From: DATKXU01 sp035528905
GTDB taxonomy: Bacteria; Armatimonadota; UBA5829; DTJY01
Direction of reading: 5' to 3'
Length of the DNA stretch: 36,119 nucleotides
Assembly: GCA_035528905.1 (NCBI GenBank)
Contig: DATKXU010000088.1
Span: 1-36,119, forward strand
A program made the position numbers and the translations under genes. This document shows, in pieces, positions 15,171 to 22,293 of this stretch. The notes beneath the pieces were generated by a model that made no database searches, was not told where the DNA came from, and worked only from the letters and a program-made list of their open reading frames with translations. Position 1 is the first letter of the stretch. Each line of letters starts with the position of its first letter.

Positions 15171-15293
15171 CTACCTAGTAAGTGGAAGCCGCCTCAGGCG
15201 AATGCGGGTTTTCTGTATGGTGAGGCTAATACCGAGTTCTCGCAAGATGCGCGGCGTGGAGCGGGGGAGTCTCTGATCGAGGAGGAGTTTCAT
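15171..15293 (-). pseudogene. Truncated DUF5615 PIN-like toxin, remnant of the partner of DUF433
   Basis: A 40-codon frame starting ATG 15293, which overlaps the preceding DUF433 stop as TGATG. The first 23 residues (MKLLLDQRLPRSTPRILREL, then GIS) match the N terminus of DUF5615 PIN-like proteins, which open with a beta strand carrying an acidic Asp, then LPRSL and a helix. The family continues for about 110 residues, but here the sequence diverges and stops at 15171. The divergent part contains an 18-bp sequence (15188-15205) also found near 30102. The toxin is therefore probably inactive. No continuation was found in the other frames. Confidence 0.72.
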
Positions 15294-15523
15294 CACGCAG
15301 CGGTGACCTCTATGACACGGTCATCGAGGTTGGCGGCTGCATATTCGAGGGCCTGGCGAATATCCTCCTCTTCGAGCTCAGGATACTCGCGCAGCAAGTC
15401 CTCATGGTTGGGATAGACCGCCAGCGCCCCAAGCACGCGCCGGACTGTGATGCGCAGCCCGCGAATGCACGGCTGCCCATTCATCTTGCCTGGTTCAACT
15501 GTGATCCGATCGAATGTTGCCAC
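15293..15523 (-). CDS. DUF433 family antitoxin-like protein
   Basis: A 76-residue protein with the full DUF433 pattern: ITVEPGKMNGQPCIRGLRIT, then VLGALA, LREYPELEEEDIRQALEYAA. DUF433 proteins are small helix-turn-helix proteins usually paired with PIN-like DUF5615 genes as antitoxin and toxin. GTG 15523 is chosen because GAGAGGG lies about 7 nt upstream and the family begins here. The open frame continues to 15616 without support. A consensus-like promoter lies upstream. The downstream toxin is truncated, so this antitoxin appears orphaned. Confidence 0.85.
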   Translation of the reverse strand: MATFDRITVEPGKMNGQPCIRGLRITVRRVLGALAVYPNHEDLLREYPELEEEDIRQALEYAAANLDDRVIEVTAA

Positions 15524-15559
15524 AGCGCATAACCCTCTCGACTGGCATCCTCGAATGAG

Positions 15560-15589
15560 AATATACCAGAAGGCGCGCTCATAAGTCAA
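15560..15589 (-). promoter_or_regulatory. Promoter of the DUF433 gene
   Basis: Minus strand TTGACT (15589-15584), 18-bp spacer, TATATT (15565-15560), placing the start near 15553, about 30 nt before the GTG at 15523. Confidence 0.75.
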
Positions 15590-15624
15590 AGAAAGGAGGT
15601 TTTTTCGCCCGCACAAGGTTATGT

Positions 15625-15643
15625 GGGCGAGGTCGCCTTGCCC
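15625..15643. repeat. 19-bp palindromic repeat, right copy
   Basis: GGGCGAGG, TCG, CCTTGCCC, followed by CTAC. It is identical to the copy at 14037-14055 except one base in the right arm. It lies just downstream of the NlpC/P60 stop at 15652 on the minus strand and could also act as a 3' hairpin of that gene. Confidence 0.75.
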
Positions 15644-15651
15644 CTACGAGA

Positions 15652-16482
15652 TTACGACCGGCGGGCGGCGACGAGGGTGCTCATGTAGAAGGGCTTCATA
15701 ACGCTGTCCACGGCGACGCCGCCGCGAGATGCGGACGAATGGATGAAGAAACCGTTTCCGATGTAGATGCCGGCGTGGTCGATCTGGACGCGCTTGCAGG
15801 CGAAATAGAGTCGGTCGCCCGCCTGCAGTTGGCTCCATCCGACCGGGATGCCAACCATCGCCTGGTCGCGCGCAGTGCGAGGGAGATTGACGCCTTGGCT
15901 CGCAAAGACGGCCTTCACGAAGCCCGAGCAATCCAGTCCGCCCAGGGAGTAACCTCCCCATCTGTAGGAAATCCCGAGGCACCTAAGGGCGGTGTTGACA
16001 ACCCGGCTGCCCAATCCTTTCGTCTGGGAAGGGTGGGTGACTAGCTTATAGTCGAGCAGGCCAACATTCTTCTTCTCGATCCAGCCGGTGCTTGAATCAA
16101 TCATGAGAACGCCGTACCAGCCGCCGTTCTCACCGACGACGGCGAGGTAGGTATCCTTAGGGCAGACGAACAGCGCCCGTCCCTTCTTGTCGGGCCGGGA
16201 TCTGATATCGGCCTTTGCTGAGACGACGACGCCGACCCGGCCGATGCTGATTTCCTTCTTGGCCGACTGATTGGACCCCTGTGCGAGGGTCTGCTGCTTG
16301 CTCGATCCTTCGCGCGTGGCGCCAAGAGTCTCGTGGTTGAGCCGCAGATCGCTCTTCGCCTCTTTCTGCGACTCGCCTGCCGGGGCGTCGAGCGTGATGG
16401 TCAGCGTCTCATCCGCAAGTCCCGGGCCGGACAGAGCAAACCCGGTCAGAATTGTGAGAATGAACAAGGCCGCCTTTTGCAA
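15652..16482 (-). CDS. Secreted SH3 plus NlpC/P60 cell-wall hydrolase
   Basis: A 276-residue protein with a signal peptide (about residues 1-24), a low-complexity spacer and a bacterial SH3 domain (about 85-145: ADIRSRPDKKGRALF, GGWYGVLM, GWIEKKNV). The C-terminal NlpC/P60 domain has the catalytic Cys in GGLDCSGFVKAVF and the His in IDHAGIYIG, with the third residue probably in GFFIHSS. It would cut peptide stems of peptidoglycan outside the inner membrane. TTG 16482 is preferred because GGAGG lies 9 nt upstream and the signal peptide then begins MQKAAL. A GTG at 16554 would add 24 residues without a ribosome-binding site. Confidence 0.85.
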   Translation of the reverse strand: MQKAALFILTILTGFALSGPGLADETLTITLDAPAGESQKEAKSDLRLNHETLGATREGSSKQQTLAQGSNQSAKKEISIGRVGVVVSAKADIRSRPDKKGRALFVCPKDTYLAVVGENGGWYGVLMIDSSTGWIEKKNVGLLDYKLVTHPSQTKGLGSRVVNTALRCLGISYRWGGYSLGGLDCSGFVKAVFASQGVNLPRTARDQAMVGIPVGWSQLQAGDRLYFACKRVQIDHAGIYIGNGFFIHSSASRGGVAVDSVMKPFYMSTLVAARRS

Positions 16483-16625
16483 GATGCTGAACCTCCGAAT
16501 GCCGCTCCCCGTCGTGAAGAAGCAGGCGCAAATGAGCTGGATGTCCCTATTCACATTATCGGCCGGTTTGCCCGGGAATCTGCAGCCAAAGCAGTTGTGA
16601 GTCGCCAGTGGTCAGTCGTCAGCGA

Positions 16626-16646
16626 CACTCTCCCAGGGGAAGAGTG
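16626..16646 (-). terminator. Hairpin downstream of rpsI
   Basis: CACTCT/AGAGTG arms with an inner CCC/GGG pair and one bulge form a 9-bp stem about 30 nt after the rpsI stop, at the end of the ribosomal cluster. No T tract follows, so it could be a processing or stabilising hairpin rather than an intrinsic terminator. The rest of 16483-16676 shows only degenerate GGTCAGTCGTCAG-like sequence. Confidence 0.4.
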
Positions 16647-16676
16647 CAGAGATGTCCACTGCACCGACGATGAGTC

Positions 16677-17075
16677 CTAGCGCTTGGAGAACTGGAAGGC
16701 GCGTCGGGCGCGCTTGAGGCCGTACTTCTTGCGCTCCTTGACCCTCGGATCCCGGGTCAGATAGCCGAGTCTGCGAAGGGTTGGCCGGAGCTCCGGGTCG
16801 GCCACCACGAGGGCCTTCGAGATGCCGTGGCGGATGGCGCCGGCCTGGCCGGAGATTCCACCGCCCGTGACTATCGCCGCAACGTCGAATTTACCGGTCA
16901 CGCCGACAACTTCCATGGGCTGGCGAATCAGCATCTCCAGCGTCTTTCGGCCCAAGTAGTCGGCCGCAACAAGCTTGTTGATGGTGATATCGCCGGGGCC
17001 CGGGGTCAGCCAGACCTTCGCCGTCGCGTCCTTCCTGCGACCAGTCGAATAGTGTCTAACCTGCTGTTTTGCCAA
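16677..17075 (-). CDS. rpsI: 30S ribosomal protein S9
   Basis: 132 residues, the normal length. It opens HYSTGRRKDATAKVWL and has GGGISGQAGAIRHGISKAL. It ends in the family's basic tail with RRAFQFSKR, whose terminal Lys-Arg reaches the P-site tRNA in the 30S subunit. Start is TTG 17075 with GGAGGAG upstream, and the MAKQQ opening makes the start solid. It pairs with rplM (14 nt upstream) as in most bacteria. Confidence 0.97.
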   Translation of the reverse strand: MAKQQVRHYSTGRRKDATAKVWLTPGPGDITINKLVAADYLGRKTLEMLIRQPMEVVGVTGKFDVAAIVTGGGISGQAGAIRHGISKALVVADPELRPTLRRLGYLTRDPRVKERKKYGLKRARRAFQFSKR

Positions 17076-17089
17076 CGCAGTGTCTCCTC

Positions 17090-17518
17090 CTAAATCTCCA
17101 GTTGCTCAGTCTCCTGAGCCGCATGCGGATGCTCGGGACCTCTGTACACGCGCAGTTTCTTTAGCATCTGTGCGCCCAGCGTATTATGGGGCAGCATCCC
17201 CTTGACTGTGCGCATAACGAGCTTTTCGGGCTTTTCTGCCAGCATCTTTCCATATGTGGTTGACTTGATGCCGCCGGGATACTGGGAATGCCAGTATATC
17301 TTCTCGTCCGGCTTGCCCCTGCCTGTCAAAATGACTTTCTCGGCGTTGATGATGATCACGTGGTCGCCGGTATCCATATGCGGGGTGAAGATCGGCTTGT
17401 GCTTGCCGCGCAGGATTTTCGCTACCTGCGAAGCGAGTCGGCCAAGCGACTTTCCCGCAGCATCAATCACGTACCACTTGCGCGTTATGTCTTTCGGCTT
17501 CGCCGTGTATGTTCTCAT
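17090..17518 (-). CDS. rplM: 50S ribosomal protein L13
   Basis: 142 residues, full length. The family signature region GMLPHNTLGAQMLKKLRVYRGPEHPHAAQ is present in split form (GMLPHNTLGAQMLKKLRVY, HPHAAQ), with LGRLASQVAKILRGKHKP near the N terminus. It is an early assembly protein of the 50S subunit. It starts at ATG 17518, shortly after truA, and precedes rpsI. Confidence 0.97.
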   Translation of the reverse strand: MRTYTAKPKDITRKWYVIDAAGKSLGRLASQVAKILRGKHKPIFTPHMDTGDHVIIINAEKVILTGRGKPDEKIYWHSQYPGGIKSTTYGKMLAEKPEKLVMRTVKGMLPHNTLGAQMLKKLRVYRGPEHPHAAQETEQLEI

Positions 17519-17533
17519 CTGAATCGTCTCTCC

Positions 17534-18280
17534 TCAGTACTCCACCCTGGTCAGATACAAGCCTTGCGGCGGGGCGCTGACTCCTGCCGCCCGGCGGTCA
17601 CAGGCAGCCAGCATCCCGGCTATCTCTTCCGGACGGCGCTTGCCCTGCCCGACCTCCACGAGGGCGCCTACTATCGCCCTCGCCATGCCGCGAAGAAAAG
17701 CGTTCGCCCTGATCCTAAAGAAAACCGCGTCTCTCCTTCGCGCTATGGCTAAGTCAAAGACCCGCCTTACCGTGCTTGCGCCTGCGCGCTCCGGCACGCC
17801 GAACGAGGCGAAATCCCTAGTCCCGATAAGTTCGCGCGCAGCTTCCCGCATCGCCTCGATGTCCAGCGGCTGCGTCAGATGCCATGCATATCCGGCGAGA
17901 AGGGCAGACGGCGCTGCGCGATTCAGCGCTACGTAAACGTATGTCCTGGCCTTCGCCGAGTACCTGGCATGGAACTGCTCTGGGACTTCCTCGGCGCTCT
18001 TGGCCCTGATGCTCGCCGGCAGAAGGCCGTTGAGAGCAGGGCAAATCCGGTCTATTGGAAACGCTGCAGGCGCCGTGAAGCTCGCCACTTGCCCGATGGC
18101 ATGCACACCGGCATCCGTGCGACCTGCGCCAATTACCTTGACGGCCGGCTCGTGAAAGAGTTCCCTCAGCGCGCGCTCCAGCTCTCCCTGTATCGTGCGC
18201 ACCGACGGCTGCTTCTGGAAACCGCAGAAATCCGTGCCGTCATACTCTATGACTGCCTTGATGTTTGGCACAGGGGCCAA
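17534..18280 (-). CDS. truA: tRNA pseudouridine synthase A
   Basis: 248 residues. IEYDGTDFCGFQKQ opens the domain. GAGRTDAGVHAIGQVASF contains the catalytic Asp of TruA, and FRIRANAFLRGMARAIVGAL is also typical. The enzyme makes pseudouridine at positions 38-40 of the tRNA anticodon arm. The start is uncertain: TTG 18280 is 4 nt after the rplQ stop, and GTG 18271 is an alternative. Neither has a strong ribosome-binding site, so coupling to rplQ is likely. The order rplQ-truA-rplM-rpsI is the common one in Firmicutes and relatives. Confidence 0.94.
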   Translation of the reverse strand: MAPVPNIKAVIEYDGTDFCGFQKQPSVRTIQGELERALRELFHEPAVKVIGAGRTDAGVHAIGQVASFTAPAAFPIDRICPALNGLLPASIRAKSAEEVPEQFHARYSAKARTYVYVALNRAAPSALLAGYAWHLTQPLDIEAMREAARELIGTRDFASFGVPERAGASTVRRVFDLAIARRRDAVFFRIRANAFLRGMARAIVGALVEVGQGKRRPEEIAGMLAACDRRAAGVSAPPQGLYLTRVEY

Positions 18281-18284
18281 CCCG

Positions 18285-18641
18285 TCAATCCGAGACTAAC
18301 TCGAGCTTGACCATAGGAGCGGCATCGCCCCGCCGGTGGCCGATCTTGGTGATGCGCGTATAGCCGCCCGGCCTTTCCGTGAACTTGGGCGCTACGGTAT
18401 CGAACAAGACTTTCACCAAGTCCTCGTCATTGAGCCAGCGGCGCGCCAACCTGCGGGCGTGAAGGTCGTTGCCCTTTGCAGTCGTGATGACCTTCTCCGC
18501 GATGCTTCTCACGTCCTTGGCCCGCGCCTCGGTGGTATGTATCTCGCCATGCTTTATCAGAGCGCGCAGAAGCCCCTTCAGCAGAGCCATTCTCTGGTCA
18601 CTGGGTAGGCCGAACTTCCGGCCCGCTACTCTATGTCGCAT
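18285..18641 (-). CDS. rplQ: 50S ribosomal protein L17
   Basis: 118 residues with MRHRVAGRKFGLPSDQRMAL, LIKHGEIHTTEARAKDVR and a C-terminal IGHRRGDAAPMVKLELV, the standard pattern and length. It binds 23S rRNA near the exit tunnel. It sits after rpoA as in the canonical alpha operon. Confidence 0.97.
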   Translation of the reverse strand: MRHRVAGRKFGLPSDQRMALLKGLLRALIKHGEIHTTEARAKDVRSIAEKVITTAKGNDLHARRLARRWLNDEDLVKVLFDTVAPKFTERPGGYTRITKIGHRRGDAAPMVKLELVSD

Positions 18642-18686
18642 CTGATCGGGATATCCTTCCTAGAAACTTCACGCGGATCCGAGCCG

Positions 18687-19748
18687 TCAGGACTCCTCAC
18701 CGCCTGCCGGCGGCTCCTCCGGCACTGATTCCGCAGCGCCCTCGGATACCTCAGCTCCCGGCTCGGGCTCAGCGCCCGGCTCCGCTGCTACACCCGTGCT
18801 CTTCAGGCTCAGTCCGAGCTGCGCCAACTTGTCCCTGACCTCAGCCAGCGATTTCTTGCCGAAGTTCCGAATGCCCATGAGGTCTTGCTCGGTGATCTGC
18901 ACCAGCTCGCCGATGGTAAGGATATTGGCCTTCTTCAAGCAGTTGTACGTTCGCACTGAGAAGTCCAACTCCTCGATCCTGGCGTCCGGAGGCCTGACCT
19001 CAAGCTCTCTGCCGTACGCCTCTTCCTCTTCCAGGCCCTCAGCGGCGCGACCCCGCGGGAAGTCCACAAACTGCCTTACCAGCCGATCGAGCACTTTGGC
19101 CGCCTCGTTGATGGCCTCGTTCGGCGACATGGTGCCGTTCGTCCAGACCTCAAGAACCATGCGCTCGTAGTCCGTCCTGTGGCCCACTCTGGTCGGCTCC
19201 ACGACGAAGTTCGTCCTCGTAACGGGGGTAAACGCCGCCCCGACAGGAATGACGCCGATAGTCGGCTTCGCTCTCTCCTGATCCTCAGGGAGCACATAGC
19301 CCTTGCCTACCTCGACCGTCATCTCCATTGACAGGCCGGCGGTCTCGTCGCTGATGGTGGCGATGTGTACCTCCGGGTTTACTACTTCCACGTCTGCGGG
19401 GGTACGGACATCCGCCCCGGTCACTTCACCTGTCCCCTTGACATCAATCCAGATGGTTTTCGGCTCCGGCTTCGCGGTGCCATCTCTGGCGACCTTCACA
19501 TACAGGCCCTTGAGATTCAGGAGCAGTTCGGTCGTATCCTCCTTGACCCCCGGTATGGTGGAGAACTCGTGAAGGACGCTGTCTATTTTGATAGAGGTGA
19601 TGGCAGCGCCGGGGATCGAGGCCAGCAAGACACGTCTGAGCGCATTACCCAGCGTCACGCCAAATCCCCGCTCCAGAGGCTCCATGACAAACTTGCCATA
19701 TGTGTCGGTCTGCACCAAAGTATCTATGCGCGGCACAATCTGTTCCAT
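18687..19748 (-). CDS. rpoA: DNA-directed RNA polymerase subunit alpha
   Basis: 353 residues. The N-terminal dimerisation domain contains YGKFVMEPLERGFGVTLGNA and LRRVLLASIPGAA. The C-terminal domain, which binds UP elements and activators, is at about 255-320 (EELDFSVRTYNCLKKANI, IRNFGKKSLAEVRDKL). After it comes an unusual acidic Pro/Glu/Gly-rich tail of about 30 residues, absent from the roughly 315-330-residue typical alpha. It is placed between rpsD and rplQ as in the classical alpha operon. It starts at ATG 19748. Confidence 0.97.
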   Translation of the reverse strand: MEQIVPRIDTLVQTDTYGKFVMEPLERGFGVTLGNALRRVLLASIPGAAITSIKIDSVLHEFSTIPGVKEDTTELLLNLKGLYVKVARDGTAKPEPKTIWIDVKGTGEVTGADVRTPADVEVVNPEVHIATISDETAGLSMEMTVEVGKGYVLPEDQERAKPTIGVIPVGAAFTPVTRTNFVVEPTRVGHRTDYERMVLEVWTNGTMSPNEAINEAAKVLDRLVRQFVDFPRGRAAEGLEEEEAYGRELEVRPPDARIEELDFSVRTYNCLKKANILTIGELVQITEQDLMGIRNFGKKSLAEVRDKLAQLGLSLKSTGVAAEPGAEPEPGAEVSEGAAESVPEEPPAGGEES

Positions 19749-19810
19749 TGATCCGTCTCCAATCTAAGAAGGCAGGACTTCGTGCCATTCCCGCCCGGGC
19801 GCATCCGATA

Positions 19811-20437
19811 TTATCTCGAGTAGAACTCGACGATTAACGTCTCATCAACTTGGGTGTCAATCTCATCACGCATTGGAACGTGATGGACTCTCCCCTGCCT
19901 CTTGTCTGCATCCGGCTCGAGCCACGATGGGACTCTGCCGCCAGCGGTTACTTCGAGGGCTGAGACGATGGGAGGCAGATCCTTGCTGGTCTCCCTGACC
20001 TCGATCACATCGTCCTGCTTCACCCGATACGACGGCGTGTTCACCTTGCGTCCGTTTACGAGGAAGTGCCCATGACTCACCAGCTCGCGTGCCTGAGCGC
20101 GAGAAGCCACAAATCCCAGCCTGTAGACGACGTTGTCCAGCCGGAGCTCCAGCAGTTGCAGCAGGGTCTCGCCGGTGACGCCGCGCTTGCGCATTGCTGC
20201 TTGCAGGTAAACTCTGAACTGCCGTTCGCGGACGCCGTATATCCTGCGCATCTTCTGCTTTTCTCGAAGCTGGACGCCGTACTCTTTGATCTTGGTGGTG
20301 CCGCGTTGTCCGTGCTGTCCCGGAGGATAGCTCCGGCGCTCGAATGCGCATTTCCGGGAGTAGCAGCGCTCGCCCTTTAGATAGAGCTTCGCACCCTCCC
20401 GACGGCACAGTCTGCATACCTCCGCAGTGATTGCCAT
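19811..20437 (-). CDS. rpsD: 30S ribosomal protein S4
   Basis: 208 residues, full length. The N-terminal zinc-binding Cys set CRLCRREGAKLYLKG and CYSRKCAF marks the C+ form. The S4 domain LELRLDNVVYRLGFVASRAQ and LVSHGHFLVNGRKVN follows. It is a primary 16S rRNA-binding protein and often the autogenous regulator of the alpha operon. No leader pseudoknot could be recognised here. Confidence 0.97.
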   Translation of the reverse strand: MAITAEVCRLCRREGAKLYLKGERCYSRKCAFERRSYPPGQHGQRGTTKIKEYGVQLREKQKMRRIYGVRERQFRVYLQAAMRKRGVTGETLLQLLELRLDNVVYRLGFVASRAQARELVSHGHFLVNGRKVNTPSYRVKQDDVIEVRETSKDLPPIVSALEVTAGGRVPSWLEPDADKRQGRVHHVPMRDEIDTQVDETLIVEFYSR

Positions 20438-20452
20438 AGCCTCTTATTCTCC

Positions 20453-20848
20453 CTAAACTCTGCGTCTCTTCGGCGGGCGACAGCCGTTATGAGGAATGGG
20501 CGTGACGTCTCTGATACTGCTGACATCCAGCCCCACGGCCTGGAGCGCCCTTATTGCGGTTTCACGGCCCGATCCGGGGCCCTTGACATGCACGTCCACG
20601 CGCCTGAGGCCGTGCTCCATAGCCTTCCGCGCGCTGGCTTCGGCCGCCAACTGGGCTGCGAACGGCGTGCCTTTCTTCGTGCCCTTAAAGCCCACAGTGC
20701 CTGCACTCGCCCACGAAACCACGTTGCCCTTCGCGTCGGCGATGGTCACCAGCGTGTTGTTGAAAGTAGACTGGACATGGGCAATCCCATGGGCGATGTT
20801 CTTCTTTTCTTTCGGCTTACCTTTGCCAGCCGCTGCCTTTCTAGCCAA
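20453..20848 (-). CDS. rpsK: 30S ribosomal protein S11
   Basis: 131 residues. IAHVQSTFNNTLVTIADAKG, SWASAGTVGFKGTKKGTPFA and a C-terminal TPIPHNGCRPPKRRRV are the S11 signature. It lies on the 30S platform near the mRNA exit. Start is TTG 20848 with GGAGG 10 nt upstream. The MARK opening agrees with homologues. Confidence 0.97.
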   Translation of the reverse strand: MARKAAAGKGKPKEKKNIAHGIAHVQSTFNNTLVTIADAKGNVVSWASAGTVGFKGTKKGTPFAAQLAAEASARKAMEHGLRRVDVHVKGPGSGRETAIRALQAVGLDVSSIRDVTPIPHNGCRPPKRRRV

Positions 20849-20863
20849 GTCTGCGATACCTCC

Positions 20864-21235
20864 TTACCTTTTCCTTCTGACGCCTACGGTGCGCCGAGGA
20901 CCTTTTCTGGTGCGAGCGTTAGTGCTGGTTCTTTGCCCGCGGACAGGCAGCCCGCGGCGGTGCCGGAGCCCGCGATAGGAGCCTATCTCTATCAGGCGGC
21001 GTATATTCAGCGCCACTTGCCTCCTGAGATCACCTTCTATGCGATACTCGCGCTCGATGACCTCCCTGAGCTTGCCGATCTCAGTCTCAGTCAGATCGCG
21101 GACTCGCGTGCCTGGGTCTACGTCCGTCGCCTGCAGTATCTTCCTGCTGCTGGAAGCGCCTATCCCAAAAATGTACGTGAGCGCTATATGAATTCTCTTG
21201 TCACGGGGGAGATCCACTCCCGCTATTCTTGCCAA
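20864..21235 (-). CDS. rpsM: 30S ribosomal protein S13
   Basis: 123 residues. IAGVDLPRDKRIHIALTYIF, a helix-two-turn-helix core and the C-terminal GLRHRRGLPVRGQRTSTNAR with a basic end are typical. It contacts the 50S subunit and the P-site tRNA. Start is TTG 21235 with GGAGGTG 6 nt upstream, directly downstream of rpmJ. Confidence 0.97.
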   Translation of the reverse strand: MARIAGVDLPRDKRIHIALTYIFGIGASSSRKILQATDVDPGTRVRDLTETEIGKLREVIEREYRIEGDLRRQVALNIRRLIEIGSYRGLRHRRGLPVRGQRTSTNARTRKGPRRTVGVRRKR

Positions 21236-21250
21236 GTTCTACACCTCCGC

Positions 21251-21364
21251 TCAGCCTTGCCGCTGCTTGTGCTTTGGGTTTTTGCAAATGACGCGCACGA
21301 CGCCCTCGCGGCGGATCACCTTGCACCTGTCGCACATTTTCTTTACTGATGCTCTTACTTTCAC
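21251..21364 (-). CDS. rpmJ: 50S ribosomal protein L36
   Basis: 37 residues, the normal length: it starts MKVRASVKKMCDRCKVIRR and ends KNPKHKQRQG. The zinc set CDRC, then a Cys and a His in ICKNPKH, is the C+ form. Start is GTG 21364 with GGAGG at 21375-21371, 6 nt upstream. It is the first gene after the internal promoter at 21419-21447. infA, usually immediately upstream, is absent. Confidence 0.95.
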   Translation of the reverse strand: MKVRASVKKMCDRCKVIRREGVVRVICKNPKHKQRQG

Positions 21365-21418
21365 GATTTGCCTCCATGTGGCCGCCGAGGGCGCTACGCA
21401 CTGCTCGCGAAAACCTAA

Positions 21419-21447
21419 TTATACCTGAAAGACGCCTCTCGCGCAAG
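21419..21447 (-). promoter_or_regulatory. Internal promoter of the alpha operon (before rpmJ)
   Basis: Minus strand TTGCGC (21447-21442), 17-bp spacer and TATAAT (21424-21419), in the roughly 100-nt gap between map and rpmJ. Start near 21412 gives a leader of about 48 nt. It would drive rpmJ, rpsM, rpsK, rpsD, rpoA, rplQ and perhaps truA-rplM-rpsI apart from the spc transcript. Confidence 0.75.
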
Positions 21448-21465
21448 GCGTGGTGCCGAACGGCT

Positions 21466-22233
21466 CTAGGGCAAGGTCTCCCCCGGCCGCAGGGTAAGGA
21501 CGTCCGGCCCATTTTCCGTAACGGCCACAGTATGCTCGAAATGAGCGGAGAGGCTTCTGTCCTTAGTCACTATCGTCCAACCATCCTGCAGGGTCTCTAC
21601 TCCGTATCCTCCCGCGTTCACCATAGGCTCGATGGCAAGGGTCATTCCCGCTTCCAGGCGCGGTCCCCTGCCAGGCCTGCCGAAGTTCGGCACCTGCGGC
21701 TCCTCGTGCATCGCGCGCCCGATCCCATGACCGACAAGCTCGCGCACGACGGAGAAACGATAGCTTTCGGCATACTGCTGGATTGCATGGGAGATGTCCG
21801 TCAAACGGTTTCCGGCCACCGCCATCCGGATCCCAACGAACAACGCCTCCCTGGTAACTTTGAGAAGCCTCTGCACCTCGGACGAAACCCCGCCGACGGG
21901 TATTGTGATCGCGGAATCCGCGTGATACCCTTCCAGGATGGCGCCGAGGTCTATGCCTACGATATCCCCTTCTTTGAGCGGCCTGGGCCCTGGAATGCCG
22001 TGGACTACCTCCTCATTTACGGCGATGCAGGTCGCATTCGGGTAGCCCTTGTACCCCTTGAAGGATGGAATGGCCCCATGCGTTCTGATCACCGTCTCCG
22101 CCAGCTTGTCCAGGTCCAGAGTAGTGGTCTTTCCAGGAACGACGCTTGCTGCGACCTCCGTGAGGGCAGCGGCCACCACTCTGCCCGCTGTCCGCATCTT
22201 CTCTATCTCTTCCTTGGTTTTCAGTCTAATCAC
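21466..22233 (-). CDS. map: Type I methionine aminopeptidase
   Basis: 255 residues. It opens VIRLKTKEEIEKMRTAGRVV. The metal-binding and catalytic residues are visible: PNATCIAVNEEVVHGIPG (His), GDIVGIDLGA (Asp), ADSAITIPVG (Asp), GHGIGRAMHEEPQVPNFG (His), AIEPMVNAGG (Glu) and SAHFEHTVAVTENG (Glu). It removes the initiator Met from new proteins. GTG 22233 matches the family start. GTG 22251 and a start at 22287 are upstream options with no better ribosome-binding site. Confidence 0.95.
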   Translation of the reverse strand: MIRLKTKEEIEKMRTAGRVVAAALTEVAASVVPGKTTTLDLDKLAETVIRTHGAIPSFKGYKGYPNATCIAVNEEVVHGIPGPRPLKEGDIVGIDLGAILEGYHADSAITIPVGGVSSEVQRLLKVTREALFVGIRMAVAGNRLTDISHAIQQYAESYRFSVVRELVGHGIGRAMHEEPQVPNFGRPGRGPRLEAGMTLAIEPMVNAGGYGVETLQDGWTIVTKDRSLSAHFEHTVAVTENGPDVLTLRPGETLP

Positions 22234-22262
22234 GCCGGACGGTCCATTCACACAACGACACG

Positions 22263-22277
22263 CCCGCCTGAGGCGGG
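22263..22277. repeat. CCCGCCTGAGGCGGG palindrome between adk and map
   Basis: A perfect 7-bp-arm inverted repeat (centre G) just downstream of the adk stop and upstream of map. It shares the core CGCCTGAGGC with the repeat at 15188-15205 and 30102-30119. It could form a hairpin in the mRNA between adk and map. Confidence 0.55.
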
Positions 22278-22293
22278 ACGACCGCACAAGCCC

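Noticed and set aside
15591..15608. GAAAGGAGG followed by a T run as a plus-strand ribosome-binding site or terminator
   Set aside because: No open frame follows on the plus strand and no hairpin precedes the T run. It lies upstream of the DUF433 promoter.
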